A program made the position numbers and the translations under genes. A stretch of 64,000 nt of DNA from Paenibacillus oralis (GTDB lineage Bacteria > Bacillota > Bacilli > Paenibacillales > Paenibacillaceae): contig NZ_RRCN01000001.1 in the NCBI RefSeq assembly GCF_003863965.1, forward strand, positions 1,373,406 to 1,437,405. The letters run 5' to 3'. The notes beneath the pieces are model-generated. The model worked only from the letters and a program-made list of their open reading frames with translations, did no database searches and was not told where the DNA came from. Shown here piece by piece: positions 40,775-49,516 of the stretch (position 1 is its first letter; every line of letters starts with the position of its first letter).

Positions 40775-42676
40775 TCAACGCTGACGCAACTGCCTCCAAC
40801 CGCCGGATGATGTGATATCTTCCGTTCCCGCGGCGTCGGATGCATACGCTTCGCAGATAAAACCCGGAACTGCCGTTCCGTCCTCCAGTTCCACCTTGCC
40901 GATTCCAAGCGGCGCCGGAATTTGGGCGGCAAATGCGCCGAACTCACGAAGGGGCATCTCCCACACCTCCAGCCGCAGGGAAGCTCCGCCCCGGCTTACG
41001 CGGATCAGTCCCGGCTTGGCCGGGTCCGCTGGCAGCTTGATCATGCGGTAGACCGGAGCGGTCACTGTTTCTTCCAGGAACACTGCTCCATGCTTCTGCA
41101 TCTGCCGCTCCAGCGGGAAGCCGCGCATATGCAGGCCGCAGACCGCCACGCGCGTGGTAGCCTCCACCCCGTTCTTTGGTGAAGCAGCTTCAGTGGCCGT
41201 TGATGCGGGTGCGCGGAGCGCCACTGGATGGTTTGCGGATATTTCCTGCCCGCCATCTGATCCCCCTTGTCCGTTCGCAGATATAACCGCTTCCTTCAAA
41301 GGCATTGCCGCTCCCCCTGGATTTTCGCTCAAGAAAAGCTTGGCCAAGCCACAAACCAAGGCTTCCTGTTCCGCCGTTCCAAACAGCGTTATTCCGAACG
41401 GCAGCCCATTCCCCGCGAAACCCGCAGGAATCGCCGCCGCGCACAGGTCCAGCAAATTACAGTGGTTCGTGTAGCGGCCCATATCGCTGTTGGCGCCGAC
41501 CGGATTCGCGCGAAGCTGCTGCCGCGTCCACGTCCCGCCGCAAGTCGGCAGCGCCAGCACCGCATTCGCCAGCAACCGGCGCGCCTCAAGTTTAAGCGCC
41601 TGCAGGCGATGCTTCGCCGTAAACAGCGCGGCGGCCGTATACCGCGAGTCCGCCCCGGAGCGCAGCACCTGCCCGGTCACCGGAAAGACCGCTTCCGCAT
41701 GCGCTTCGACGAAGCCGCCGAGGGCCGCCCAGCGCTCCGCGACCCACGGGCCGCCGTACAAGAGAGAGGCCGCTTCCGCGAACAAGCCGGCGTCGACGTA
41801 TTCGACCGGCACGCCGAGCGCCTCCAGCCGCCGCAGCGCCTGTTCCCATGCGGCGCGGTACGCCTCCGCGAACGGGCCGTAGAAGGCCGGCGGCTGATCC
41901 GGCAGGCACAGCCTGCGCGGAAGCCGGGCCGCCGCCCGCGGGAGCGGGCGCGACCACGGGTCGCGGGCGTCCGGGCCGCGCACGGCGCCGTCGACCGCGA
42001 GCGCATCCTCCAGCGTGTGCGCGAACACGCTCACGCAGTCCAGGCTCGCGCAGGCCGGAACAACCCCGCGCACCGGCCAAGCCCCGAGGCTTGGCTTATA
42101 GCCGACGAGGTTGTTCAGCGCGGCGGGCACGCGGCCGGAGCCGGCGGTGTCCGTGCCCAGGGCGAAAACAGCATGCCCGCGGGCCACCGCCACCGCCGAA
42201 CCGGAGCTCGAGCCGCCGCTGATCAGTTCCGGCCGCAGCGCATTATGCGTCTCGCCGTAAGGGCTGCGCGTGCCGACCAGTCCGGTGGCAAACTGGTCCA
42301 GATTCGTTTTGCCCAGCGGGAGGGCGCCCGCGGCAATCAAGCGTTCCACGACGGCCGCATTCTCGTCCGGCCGGTACGCGTACGCCGGACAGCCGGCCGT
42401 CGTCTCCGCCCCGGTCCAGTCGATGTTATCCTTGATCGCAAAAGGGATGCCCCACAGCGGCATGACTGCCGGATCGGCGTCCCGCAGGCGCTCCAGATAC
42501 GGGGCCACCGACTCCGGAGACGGCGGCGCGATCCAAATGTTCATCCCGCGGTCTTCCCCGACGCGGCGAAGTATCTCGCCCACCACGTCCGCAGGCGTAA
42601 ACGCTCCGCTCAAATACCCTTCCCGCAGCCAAGGGATCGTCAATTCTCTCGGAAAAGAGGCCGAAATAAAGCCCAT
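40775..42676 (-). CDS. atzF: Allophanate hydrolase
   Basis: Amidase-signature enzyme of 633 aa, hydrolysing allophanate to ammonia and CO2. The Lys82-Ser156-Ser180 triad is visible in FAIKDNID, ISGGSSSGSAVAVA and GTDTAGSGRVPAAL. The C-terminal ~120 residues (VAVCGLHMRGFPLERQM; GFICEAYASDAAGTEDIT) are the domain specific to AtzF-type allophanate hydrolases. No urea carboxylase gene is nearby, and it is the last gene of a sugar operon, 18 bp after an M42 peptidase gene. Codons for residues ~150-360 are extremely G+C-rich compared with flanks. It may therefore act on a ureido or allophanate group derived from the imported compound. Confidence 0.9.
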   Translation of the reverse strand: MGFISASFPRELTIPWLREGYLSGAFTPADVVGEILRRVGEDRGMNIWIAPPSPESVAPYLERLRDADPAVMPLWGIPFAIKDNIDWTGAETTAGCPAYAYRPDENAAVVERLIAAGALPLGKTNLDQFATGLVGTRSPYGETHNALRPELISGGSSSGSAVAVARGHAVFALGTDTAGSGRVPAALNNLVGYKPSLGAWPVRGVVPACASLDCVSVFAHTLEDALAVDGAVRGPDARDPWSRPLPRAAARLPRRLCLPDQPPAFYGPFAEAYRAAWEQALRRLEALGVPVEYVDAGLFAEAASLLYGGPWVAERWAALGGFVEAHAEAVFPVTGQVLRSGADSRYTAAALFTAKHRLQALKLEARRLLANAVLALPTCGGTWTRQQLRANPVGANSDMGRYTNHCNLLDLCAAAIPAGFAGNGLPFGITLFGTAEQEALVCGLAKLFLSENPGGAAMPLKEAVISANGQGGSDGGQEISANHPVALRAPASTATEAASPKNGVEATTRVAVCGLHMRGFPLERQMQKHGAVFLEETVTAPVYRMIKLPADPAKPGLIRVSRGGASLRLEVWEMPLREFGAFAAQIPAPLGIGKVELEDGTAVPGFICEAYASDAAGTEDITSSGGWRQLRQR

Positions 42677-42694
42677 GAGTTCTCCCTCCTTTCG

Positions 42695-43795
42695 TTAGCT
42701 GAGAATCAGGTCCTTGCGCGTCTTCTTCGGCATCGCCGGCCATAACAGGGTCGTACGGACGATCAGATCGATCAGTTGCCGCAAATCTTCAATATCGCTG
42801 CTCTCAACGGCCGAATGCGAATAGCGGGCCGCGATCGCCATATCCAAAGTGGCGATGCCCGTCCCTTCATACTGTACGTACGAAGCATCCGTCAGCACGC
42901 CGATCAGCGCGCCGCGCTGAATCGGAATGCCGCCCTGCCGCGCGGCCTCGATCGCCGTATCGCGCAAAACCTGATCAGGAATCAGCCCCATCAGCGTGCC
43001 GCGGCCGTGGAAGTTGTATTCGCTGATGACCGGGCCTTTGCCGAGGCCAAGGTCCGCTTTGGCGTTCAAATCCGGCGTATCCGTCGCCGGATAAATGTCG
43101 ATGCACAGCGCCATGTCCGGCTTCAGATACCGGGTGGCCGGCAAAATCCCCCGCAAGCTCCATTCCTCCTGTACGCTGCCGACCAGCCAAACCTCCGCGT
43201 CCACCCGCTCTTTGGCCAGCCGTTTTCCCGCCTCCAGCATGGCCGTGATGCCGATCCGGTCATCGAGCGCATTGGAGAACACCCGCGAGCCGCTGCGGAA
43301 AAAGGTACGCTTGTATACTACCGGCGTCCCGACGCGAATCCCCGCCGCTTCCGCCTCCTCCTTGCTGCGGAAGCCCGCGTCCACAAACAGGTCCTCGATC
43401 GGCACCACCTGATACCGCTGATCCATGCCCGTCAAATGGTGGGAACGCGTACCGATCAGGCCTTTGACCGGTCCTTCGTCCCCCAGCAATTCGACGAGCT
43501 GCCCGAGTAAATTTTTCTCTGGAATGCCTCCGTTGCGGGTAATTTTCAGAAAACCGTCCGGCTGAATTTTGTGCACCATGAACGAGACCTCGTCCATATG
43601 CGCGGAAATCATAATCCTTGGCGCATCCGGTCTGAGCGGGGTAATCCGGCCCATGACGTTGCCCAGGTGATCGACCACGACTTCCTCGGCAAAACTCCGC
43701 ATATAGTTGCTCAAATATTTGGCCAACGGCACCTCATTGCCGCTCGGCGCTCCGATCGACGTCAGTTTCTCCAGCAGCTTTAATGTTTCTTCCAT
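42695..43795 (-). CDS. M42-family metallopeptidase (FrvX/SgcX/YsdC-like)
   Basis: Dinuclear metal enzyme of 366 aa, normally forming tetrahedral dodecamers. Metal ligands and catalytic residues are visible in ISAHMDEVSFMV (His, Asp), ALDDRIGITAMLEAG (Asp), SVQEEWSLRG (catalytic Glu-Glu), CIDIYPATD and the C-terminal ARYSHSAVESSDIED. Members act as aminopeptidases or, in sugar operons such as E. coli sgc and frv, on unknown glyco-substrates. It lies between BtpA-like and allophanate hydrolase genes with short gaps, so it belongs to the same operon. Confidence 0.93.
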   Translation of the reverse strand: MEETLKLLEKLTSIGAPSGNEVPLAKYLSNYMRSFAEEVVVDHLGNVMGRITPLRPDAPRIMISAHMDEVSFMVHKIQPDGFLKITRNGGIPEKNLLGQLVELLGDEGPVKGLIGTRSHHLTGMDQRYQVVPIEDLFVDAGFRSKEEAEAAGIRVGTPVVYKRTFFRSGSRVFSNALDDRIGITAMLEAGKRLAKERVDAEVWLVGSVQEEWSLRGILPATRYLKPDMALCIDIYPATDTPDLNAKADLGLGKGPVISEYNFHGRGTLMGLIPDQVLRDTAIEAARQGGIPIQRGALIGVLTDASYVQYEGTGIATLDMAIAARYSHSAVESSDIEDLRQLIDLIVRTTLLWPAMPKKTRKDLILS

Positions 43796-43850
43796 GTCAA
43801 AATCACTCTCCCGTAATTAGAGGTCCACTATTAGTACATCCGCTGCCGCG

Positions 43851-44669
43851 TCAGCCCTTCAGCCCCGAACGAAACTCCTTGATCCGGTCCATCAGCGAAC
43901 GCACTCTCGACACATCCGCCTGGTTTTCGAACTTTCCGTCTGCTTTAAAAGCCGTACCCATCACCGCGCCGTCCGCGATGGACAACTGTTCCTGGAAATT
44001 AGCGGCGTTGACGCCGGTATTCGCCAGCACCACCGTGCCGGGCACCGCTTCCTTCACGATCCGCAGCGACTGCGAGTCCGTCGGAGCCCCGGCGGTCAGC
44101 CCGGAGACGCACAAGGCATCCGGTTTGCCGACAAACACGGTGGATACGGCAATTTCGCGAATATCGCGCGCGGCCATATACCTGGCCGATTCCGGCACGA
44201 TGTTGAACAGCAGCTTCACATTGTCCGCGCCGACGGCCTGCCGGTGTCTGACGGTTTCGCCGACATTGGTGTTCCACAAGCCGAAATCACTGCCATACAC
44301 CCCCGTAAAAATCTCCCGCACGAACTGCGCTCCCGTCGCCGCCGCCAGATCGATCGACTTTTTGGCATCCCACAGCACGTTGACGCCATAGGGAATTTTG
44401 ATTTCGCTTTTCAGTTCCCCGATAATGCGGGCCATGGCCGCAACGGTCTCGGTTCTTACGTCCGTCAAATACGGAAGACTAAACTCGTTGGAGAACATCA
44501 CCGCGTCCACTCCGCCATCCTGCAGGGCGTGCAGCTCCCGTCTGGCCATTTCCACAACGTAATCCATACCTTTGGCCTTGTCGTAGTACGGGTCGCCCGG
44601 CATGGCCTGCAAATGGCACATGGCAATGACCGCCTTATCCGTACCCGTCAGCTCTTGTAACCAATTCAT
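43851..44669 (-). CDS. BtpA/SgcQ-family protein
   Basis: TIM-barrel-like protein of 272 aa of the BtpA family, to which E. coli SgcQ belongs. Hallmarks are VIAMCHLQAMPGDPYYD, ALQDGGVDAVMFSNEFSLPY, IPYGVNVLWDAKKSIDLAAA, VREIFTGVYGSDFGLWNT and the C-terminal GAVMGTAFKADGKFENQADV. Some members were linked to photosystem I biogenesis in cyanobacteria, but in carbohydrate operons the reaction is not established. AGGGA upstream supports the ATG at 44669, though the frame opens at 44789. Lies 34 bp after the HAD gene. Confidence 0.9.
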   Translation of the reverse strand: MNWLQELTGTDKAVIAMCHLQAMPGDPYYDKAKGMDYVVEMARRELHALQDGGVDAVMFSNEFSLPYLTDVRTETVAAMARIIGELKSEIKIPYGVNVLWDAKKSIDLAAATGAQFVREIFTGVYGSDFGLWNTNVGETVRHRQAVGADNVKLLFNIVPESARYMAARDIREIAVSTVFVGKPDALCVSGLTAGAPTDSQSLRIVKEAVPGTVVLANTGVNAANFQEQLSIADGAVMGTAFKADGKFENQADVSRVRSLMDRIKEFRSGLKG

Positions 44670-44703
44670 CAGCAAATCCCTCCATTGTAAAATACATGTT
44701 TCG

Positions 44704-45354
44704 CTAACCGAGGTCCGGAAAAATCTCCAGCAGTTCGGGAAGCGCGTAAATGATCCGGCTTGCTCCGCGCAGCTCTTCCGCGCCGCCAAAGCCGAAATCG
44801 CAGCCCACGGCGGGAATTCCGTGAGCCGCGGCCGCCTCCATGTCGGATGCGCGGTCCCCGATCATATACGCTTGCGGGACGGGTTTTCCCGACAGATGGA
44901 CCTGTAAAATATCCGCCTTCACCGTGCCTCCAACCAATCCTAGACAAAGCGGATTATGGAAGAAGCGGCGGATGTCCTGCGAATCCAGCACCGCGTTTAA
45001 ATACGGGGCGTCACAATTGCTGGCGGTCGTCATCCGGTAACCGCGGGAACGCAGTTCCTCCAGCACCTCCGCGGCATGCGGCAGCAGCACCTTCGCTTCA
45101 TGCAGCCGCTGCACGATCAGCTCGTCATAGAGCGCAGAGCCGCCGAGCCGCTCTTGCAGCGTACCCTCCGGCATCAGCCGCCGCCACATGTCGGCCTCGG
45201 ACAGGCCGAAGGTACCGAGAATTTCGCGGTCCGAAGGCAGCCGCAAATGAGCAAAGCGGCTTACCGCTTCGCGTACGGTACGAATCGTGATGCGGCTCGA
45301 ATCAACGAGCGTGCCGTCGATATCAAAGATCAGCAGGGGCGTTTCTCTTGCCAT
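44704..45354 (-). CDS. HAD-family phosphatase
   Basis: Haloacid-dehalogenase phosphatase, 216 aa. Motif I FDIDGTLVDSS, a helical cap (~20-85), motif II TTASNCDAPY, the motif III Lys in TVKADILQ and motif IV MIGDRASDMEAAAAHG. It likely dephosphorylates a sugar phosphate made in this operon; AGGAGG precedes the ATG, and it is 18 bp after the kinase stop. Specific substrate unknown. Confidence 0.92.
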   Translation of the reverse strand: MARETPLLIFDIDGTLVDSSRITIRTVREAVSRFAHLRLPSDREILGTFGLSEADMWRRLMPEGTLQERLGGSALYDELIVQRLHEAKVLLPHAAEVLEELRSRGYRMTTASNCDAPYLNAVLDSQDIRRFFHNPLCLGLVGGTVKADILQVHLSGKPVPQAYMIGDRASDMEAAAAHGIPAVGCDFGFGGAEELRGASRIIYALPELLEIFPDLG

Positions 45355-45372
45355 CCCCGTACCTCCTGTTTT

Positions 45373-46890
45373 CTATCTTTTTCCCAGTTCAACGATCTGC
45401 TCCCGGGTGTTGATATACAGTTCCCTGTATACTTTGTAGCGGGCGTCATAAACTTCGGCCAGGTCGGGGTTCGGCTGCAGCTCCAACGGATGGCTGATCC
45501 GCAGGGCCAGCTCCTTCATAAACGAATGGCCGAACAATTCCGCCCCCGTCCCCGCGAGCAGCGCATCTCCGATCGCGGCGTTCGTGTTCTGCATAATCCG
45601 CTGCGGGCGCCGGCTGACGTCGGTCACGATCTGCGCCCAGAACGGATCGGTCACGCCGCCTCCGGCCCCGATCAGGGAGACCGGCCCAAGCATCGCCTCG
45701 AACGCTTCAATGTTATGACGGATGCCGTACGCGACCGCCTCCAGCGCCGCCCGCGACAGATCGGCCGCGTTATGCTTCAGGCTCAGTCCGGCGATGACTC
45801 CCCGGGCGTCGGGATCGCCCAGCGGCGTGCGCTCGCCGCTGAAATAAGGCAGCATCACCAACCCGTTGCTGCCGGAAACACTCGTCTTCGCCGCTGCGAA
45901 AAACGTCTCGAACGGTGTGCCCGGCGGATACGCCAAGTCCATCACCCACCGCACCAGCGAACCCGCCGCCGACATGCCGCCGGCCACGGCCCAGGCCCCC
46001 TCCGCCAGCCCCGGGGAAGGCCAGAACGTTTCGGAACGGTTAACGGGCTTATGCGTCGTGGCGATAAAAAACATCGAGCTGCCGTACATCATGAACAGAT
46101 CGCCCGGCGTCAGCGCGGCGGCGGAGATCGCCTCGGCGAGCGCGTCCGCCGAACCGATCACGACCGGAATGCCGGCCGCAAGCCCGGTTGCCGCCGCCGC
46201 TTCCGCGGTCAGAACGCCGGCCAGGTCCCCCGGCCAGCCCAACTCCGGCCACGCGATGCCGTCTTTTAAAGCGGTGTCGTCCGCCAAATAAGTCCGGATC
46301 ATTTCATCGTCCCATTCCATCGTGTCCATCCGGAAGAAGGGGGCATAGCTGGGCGCGATATACGCATCGATCCGCCACTCGCCCGTCAGCTTGTGAACAA
46401 GATAGGTCGAAGCCGGCACAAAACGGGCCGCCTGCCGGAACAGTTCCGGCTGCTCCTCGCGAATCCACATGATTTTCGGCCCGGCCGTCTGCGAAGAGAG
46501 CAGTTGACCGAAGCGGTCCAGCACGAATCCTTCGCCCAGTTCCTCATTCAGCCGCTGAATCTGCTTGCCGGCGCGAACGTCCATACCGTACAGAATCGCC
46601 GGCCGAAGCGGGCGGTTGTCCCGGTCCAGGGCGGCGACGCACGGCGACAACGTGCTTACGCCCAATGCCCGCACCTGCGATACTTGAAACGTTCCGCGCG
46701 CAATTAACTGCCTGACGGCGGTCCTTAAGCCTTCCCACCAAACGCTTTCGGGGTCCTGTTCAGCATACCCCGGCCGGGGAAACGATACATCGTGTTGCAA
46801 AGCCGCGGTATCCAGCAGGTCTCCCTGCGCGTTCACGGCTACCGCCTTAACCGAATAGGTTCCGATATCCACCCCAAGCAAAACGTCCAT
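45373..46890 (-). CDS. FGGY-family carbohydrate kinase
   Basis: ATP-dependent sugar or polyol kinase of 505 aa with actin-like fold. The N-terminal phosphate loop is LLGVDIGTYSVKAVAVNAQG; substrate-loop GYAEQDPESVWWEG; the second domain contains GMSAAGSLVRWVMDLAYPPG and LIGAGGGVTDPFWAQIVTDV near the C-terminal adenosine site. It resembles xylulokinase-type members, but the sugar cannot be named. AAGGAGG with 7-nt spacing selects the ATG at 46890 over that at 46896. Its product is probably the substrate for downstream steps in the operon. Confidence 0.93.
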   Translation of the reverse strand: MDVLLGVDIGTYSVKAVAVNAQGDLLDTAALQHDVSFPRPGYAEQDPESVWWEGLRTAVRQLIARGTFQVSQVRALGVSTLSPCVAALDRDNRPLRPAILYGMDVRAGKQIQRLNEELGEGFVLDRFGQLLSSQTAGPKIMWIREEQPELFRQAARFVPASTYLVHKLTGEWRIDAYIAPSYAPFFRMDTMEWDDEMIRTYLADDTALKDGIAWPELGWPGDLAGVLTAEAAAATGLAAGIPVVIGSADALAEAISAAALTPGDLFMMYGSSMFFIATTHKPVNRSETFWPSPGLAEGAWAVAGGMSAAGSLVRWVMDLAYPPGTPFETFFAAAKTSVSGSNGLVMLPYFSGERTPLGDPDARGVIAGLSLKHNAADLSRAALEAVAYGIRHNIEAFEAMLGPVSLIGAGGGVTDPFWAQIVTDVSRRPQRIMQNTNAAIGDALLAGTGAELFGHSFMKELALRISHPLELQPNPDLAEVYDARYKVYRELYINTREQIVELGKR

Positions 46891-46943
46891 TTTCATCCCT
46901 CCTTGTCGCCCGAAATCGTCCGAAACGCCGCCGTCCTAAACCA

Positions 46944-47681
46944 TCAGAACGTCATCATGCCTCCGGTTACGTTAATGGCCTGTCCGGTCATATATTTGGC
47001 GTCATCCGAGGCGAGAAAATAAGCGACGCCCGCCACATCTTCCGGATCGCCTAGCCGGCCCAAGGGGGTTTTTACGAGCCAAGAGTCCGCCGACATCGGA
47101 GCGTCGTTGCCGATATCCGTCTGGATGATGCCCGGGCAAAGGCTGTTCACGCGGATATTGTGCGGTCCAAGCTCTTTTGCCATCACTTTGGTCAGTTGGA
47201 TCACGGCCGCTTTGCTGGCGCAGTACACGGTCTGAATCGCTGCGCCGTCCTTGCCGCCCATCGAGCCCATGTTGATGATATTGCCCCGGCCGCGCGCGAT
47301 CATGCTGCGCACAATCGGTTGGGAAACGAAATAGATGCCTTTGACGTTCACGTTAAACTGAAGATCAAACTCCTCTTCGGTCGTATCAATAAACGAAGTC
47401 CATTTCAGCACGCCTGCATTGTTGACCAGCACGTCGACGAAACCAAACGTTCCGAGCACGTCCGCGATGACCTCGTCCACCCGCGCTTTTCTCGTGATAT
47501 CGCAGCAATAGTAGGCGCCCCCGGTGTCCGTTGTCAACGCGGCCGCTGCGGCGCCGGGCTCGGCGGGAAGATCAAGTATCACCACCCGATACCCTTCTTG
47601 GCCGAACCGCCGTCCGATCGCCAGTCCGATGCCCCGGTTGCCTCCGGTAATCAGCACCGTCTGCTTCTTCTCATTGCTCAT
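46944..47681 (-). CDS. Short-chain dehydrogenase/reductase
   Basis: Classical SDR, 245 aa. NAD(P)-binding TGGNRGIGLAIG, structural NNAGVLKW, catalytic Ser in NMGSMGGKDG and YCASK with catalytic Tyr/Lys, then PGIIQTDIG. An acidic residue after the second strand (ILDLPAE) suggests NAD preference. In operon context it likely oxidises or reduces the imported sugar or polyol next to the FGGY kinase. Confidence 0.95.
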   Translation of the reverse strand: MSNEKKQTVLITGGNRGIGLAIGRRFGQEGYRVVILDLPAEPGAAAAALTTDTGGAYYCCDITRKARVDEVIADVLGTFGFVDVLVNNAGVLKWTSFIDTTEEEFDLQFNVNVKGIYFVSQPIVRSMIARGRGNIINMGSMGGKDGAAIQTVYCASKAAVIQLTKVMAKELGPHNIRVNSLCPGIIQTDIGNDAPMSADSWLVKTPLGRLGDPEDVAGVAYFLASDDAKYMTGQAINVTGGMMTF

Positions 47682-47725
47682 TGTTTTCTCATCCTTTCCT
47701 GCAGGTTTATTTTCAAGTCCAGAGG

Positions 47726-48550
47726 CTATCCCTTAACCGCCCCAAAGGAAAGGCCGGTCAAAATGTTGCGCTGAATCAGGAACGTCAGCACTGCAACCGG
47801 GATGATTTGGACGATCTGCGTGGCGGCCATCGTCTGGTACTGGACGGATACGTCGCTGGCATATCCCGACAGAACGACCGGCAGCGTCTGGCTCCCCTGC
47901 CCGGTGAGCACAAGCGCAAACGCCAGCTCGTTCCAGGAGAAGATGAACACGAACGCCGCAATGACCAACACCCCGTTTGCCGCCAGGGGCAGCAGGATGC
48001 GGATCATCGAGCCGAAATAAGAGAGACCGTCGATCATCGCCGCTTCTTCAACCTCCCGCGGGACGCCTTCAAAAAAGACGGCCAGCAGCCACACGGCAAA
48101 GGTTGCGTTCACCATCGTATACACGATGACCATGCCCCAGATGGTGTTCGTCAGGCCAAGCCGGCTGAACAAAATGTAGAGCGGAATCATGGCCGCCACC
48201 GGCGGCATCATGCGCAAACTGATAATCCAAAACTGAATCTTCTGCGTGCGTTCGGTTTTAAAGCGGGCCAGGCTGTAAGCCGCCGGAATCGCCAGCAGCA
48301 TTACGAATACCGTCGTCAGCACCGCGATGATCAGCGAATTAAGCAGGGAGGGCAGAATGGAACCGGCCCCGTCGAACAGCTTGGCGTAGTTGGACCATCT
48401 TAGTTGATCCGGAACCCAGATCGGCGGATACATCTGCGTCTGGATGTACGATTTGAATGAAGTGCCGATCGCCCACAAGATCGGGAACACGCTGAACAGG
48501 GCAATCCCCAGACAGACGATGCGAAGCAGGGTGTTTTTGACGGTTTTCAT
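47726..48550 (-). CDS. Sugar ABC transporter permease, MalG type (cassette 3)
   Basis: CUT1 permease, 274 aa, six helices. EAA loop EVEEAAMIDGLSYFGSMIRI and a shortened C-terminus ending NILTGLSFGAVKG. It overlaps its neighbour in function and almost in sequence: only 4 bp separate it from the MalF-type gene stop. GGAGG precedes the ATG. Confidence 0.92.
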   Translation of the reverse strand: MKTVKNTLLRIVCLGIALFSVFPILWAIGTSFKSYIQTQMYPPIWVPDQLRWSNYAKLFDGAGSILPSLLNSLIIAVLTTVFVMLLAIPAAYSLARFKTERTQKIQFWIISLRMMPPVAAMIPLYILFSRLGLTNTIWGMVIVYTMVNATFAVWLLAVFFEGVPREVEEAAMIDGLSYFGSMIRILLPLAANGVLVIAAFVFIFSWNELAFALVLTGQGSQTLPVVLSGYASDVSVQYQTMAATQIVQIIPVAVLTFLIQRNILTGLSFGAVKG

Positions 48551-48554
48551 CCGG

Positions 48555-49451
48555 TCAGTCCTCCTTCAGCACGTATTTTGCGAATATTTGGCTCAGGATG
48601 ACGGTAAGCGCCATAATGACGATCGATTCGGCCGCGCCCTTCCCGGTCTGAAAATATTTAAACGCGTCGCGGTACACCGCAAATCCGCTTACCATCGTGC
48701 TCGTTCCGGGACCGCCGTTCGTGGTGGCCAACACCAGGTCAAAGGTCTGGATGATTTGTACGACCGACAAAATGACAGCCACGGACAACACTTTTTTGAG
48801 CAGCGGCAGATCGATCTGCAGCACGCGGTTCCACCAATGAGCGCCGTCCACCTCGGAGCTCTCGTAAATCTCCTTGGAAATGCCGAGCAGTCCGGCGAGC
48901 ACAAGCATGGCAACAAACGGCGTCCACTGCCACAAGTAAATCCCGATGAGCGCCGCCAAAGCCTGCCCAGGGGTGGCCAGCCAGGTTTGCGGCGGAAGGT
49001 GGAAAATGCTTAAGATGTAATTGACCAGTCCGAGCAGCGGATTAAGCAAGTAACTCCAGAACAAGCCGACAGATAAAGGCGTGATCATGACCGGCAGCAA
49101 ATAAACGGTGCGCAGAAAAGCCGTTCCCCGCAGGTGGCCTGCCAAGGCAAAAATTTTGGCGACCGCATACCCCAGAATAAATTGCAGGGGGAGCGCAATC
49201 ACGACGAACAGCGCCGTTTTGCCCAGCGAGTTCAGAAACAGTGAACCGGGACTTAAAATTTCCAAATAATTGCTCAGGCCGATAAATCGGCCCGACCCGC
49301 TCGTGCGGATTTGCATATCGGTCAGGCTGATCCAGAAGGAGTACAGACCGGGAAAGGTTGTGACCATAAAAAGAAACACCAGCAACGGATACAAAAAGCT
49401 GCGCGACACCATCCGTTGTTCTTTGCTTTGCGCCGATCGCGGTGAAGACAT
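48555..49451 (-). CDS. Sugar ABC transporter permease, MalF type (cassette 3)
   Basis: CUT1 permease, 298 aa. It shows FLYPLLVFLFMVTTFPGLYS (helix 1), FIGLSNYLEILSPGSLFLNS (extracellular stretch) and the EAA loop EIYESSEVDGAHWWNRVLQI. Ends in KYVLKED, without a long tail. GGAGGGGAG precedes the ATG at 49451; a second Met 13 codons in (MVSRSF) is possible. It lies 65 bp after the binding-protein gene. Confidence 0.92.
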   Translation of the reverse strand: MSSPRSAQSKEQRMVSRSFLYPLLVFLFMVTTFPGLYSFWISLTDMQIRTSGSGRFIGLSNYLEILSPGSLFLNSLGKTALFVVIALPLQFILGYAVAKIFALAGHLRGTAFLRTVYLLPVMITPLSVGLFWSYLLNPLLGLVNYILSIFHLPPQTWLATPGQALAALIGIYLWQWTPFVAMLVLAGLLGISKEIYESSEVDGAHWWNRVLQIDLPLLKKVLSVAVILSVVQIIQTFDLVLATTNGGPGTSTMVSGFAVYRDAFKYFQTGKGAAESIVIMALTVILSQIFAKYVLKED

Positions 49452-49516
49452 GTTGAACTCCCCTCCTGTACGGGAGGATGGTTCTGTCCATCCCCCCCGC
49501 TAGTAAAAGGCAAATA

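Noticed and set aside
41267-42745. 492-codon plus-strand frame over atzF
   Set aside because: Arg-rich shadow of the G+C-rich atzF codons; no family resemblance.
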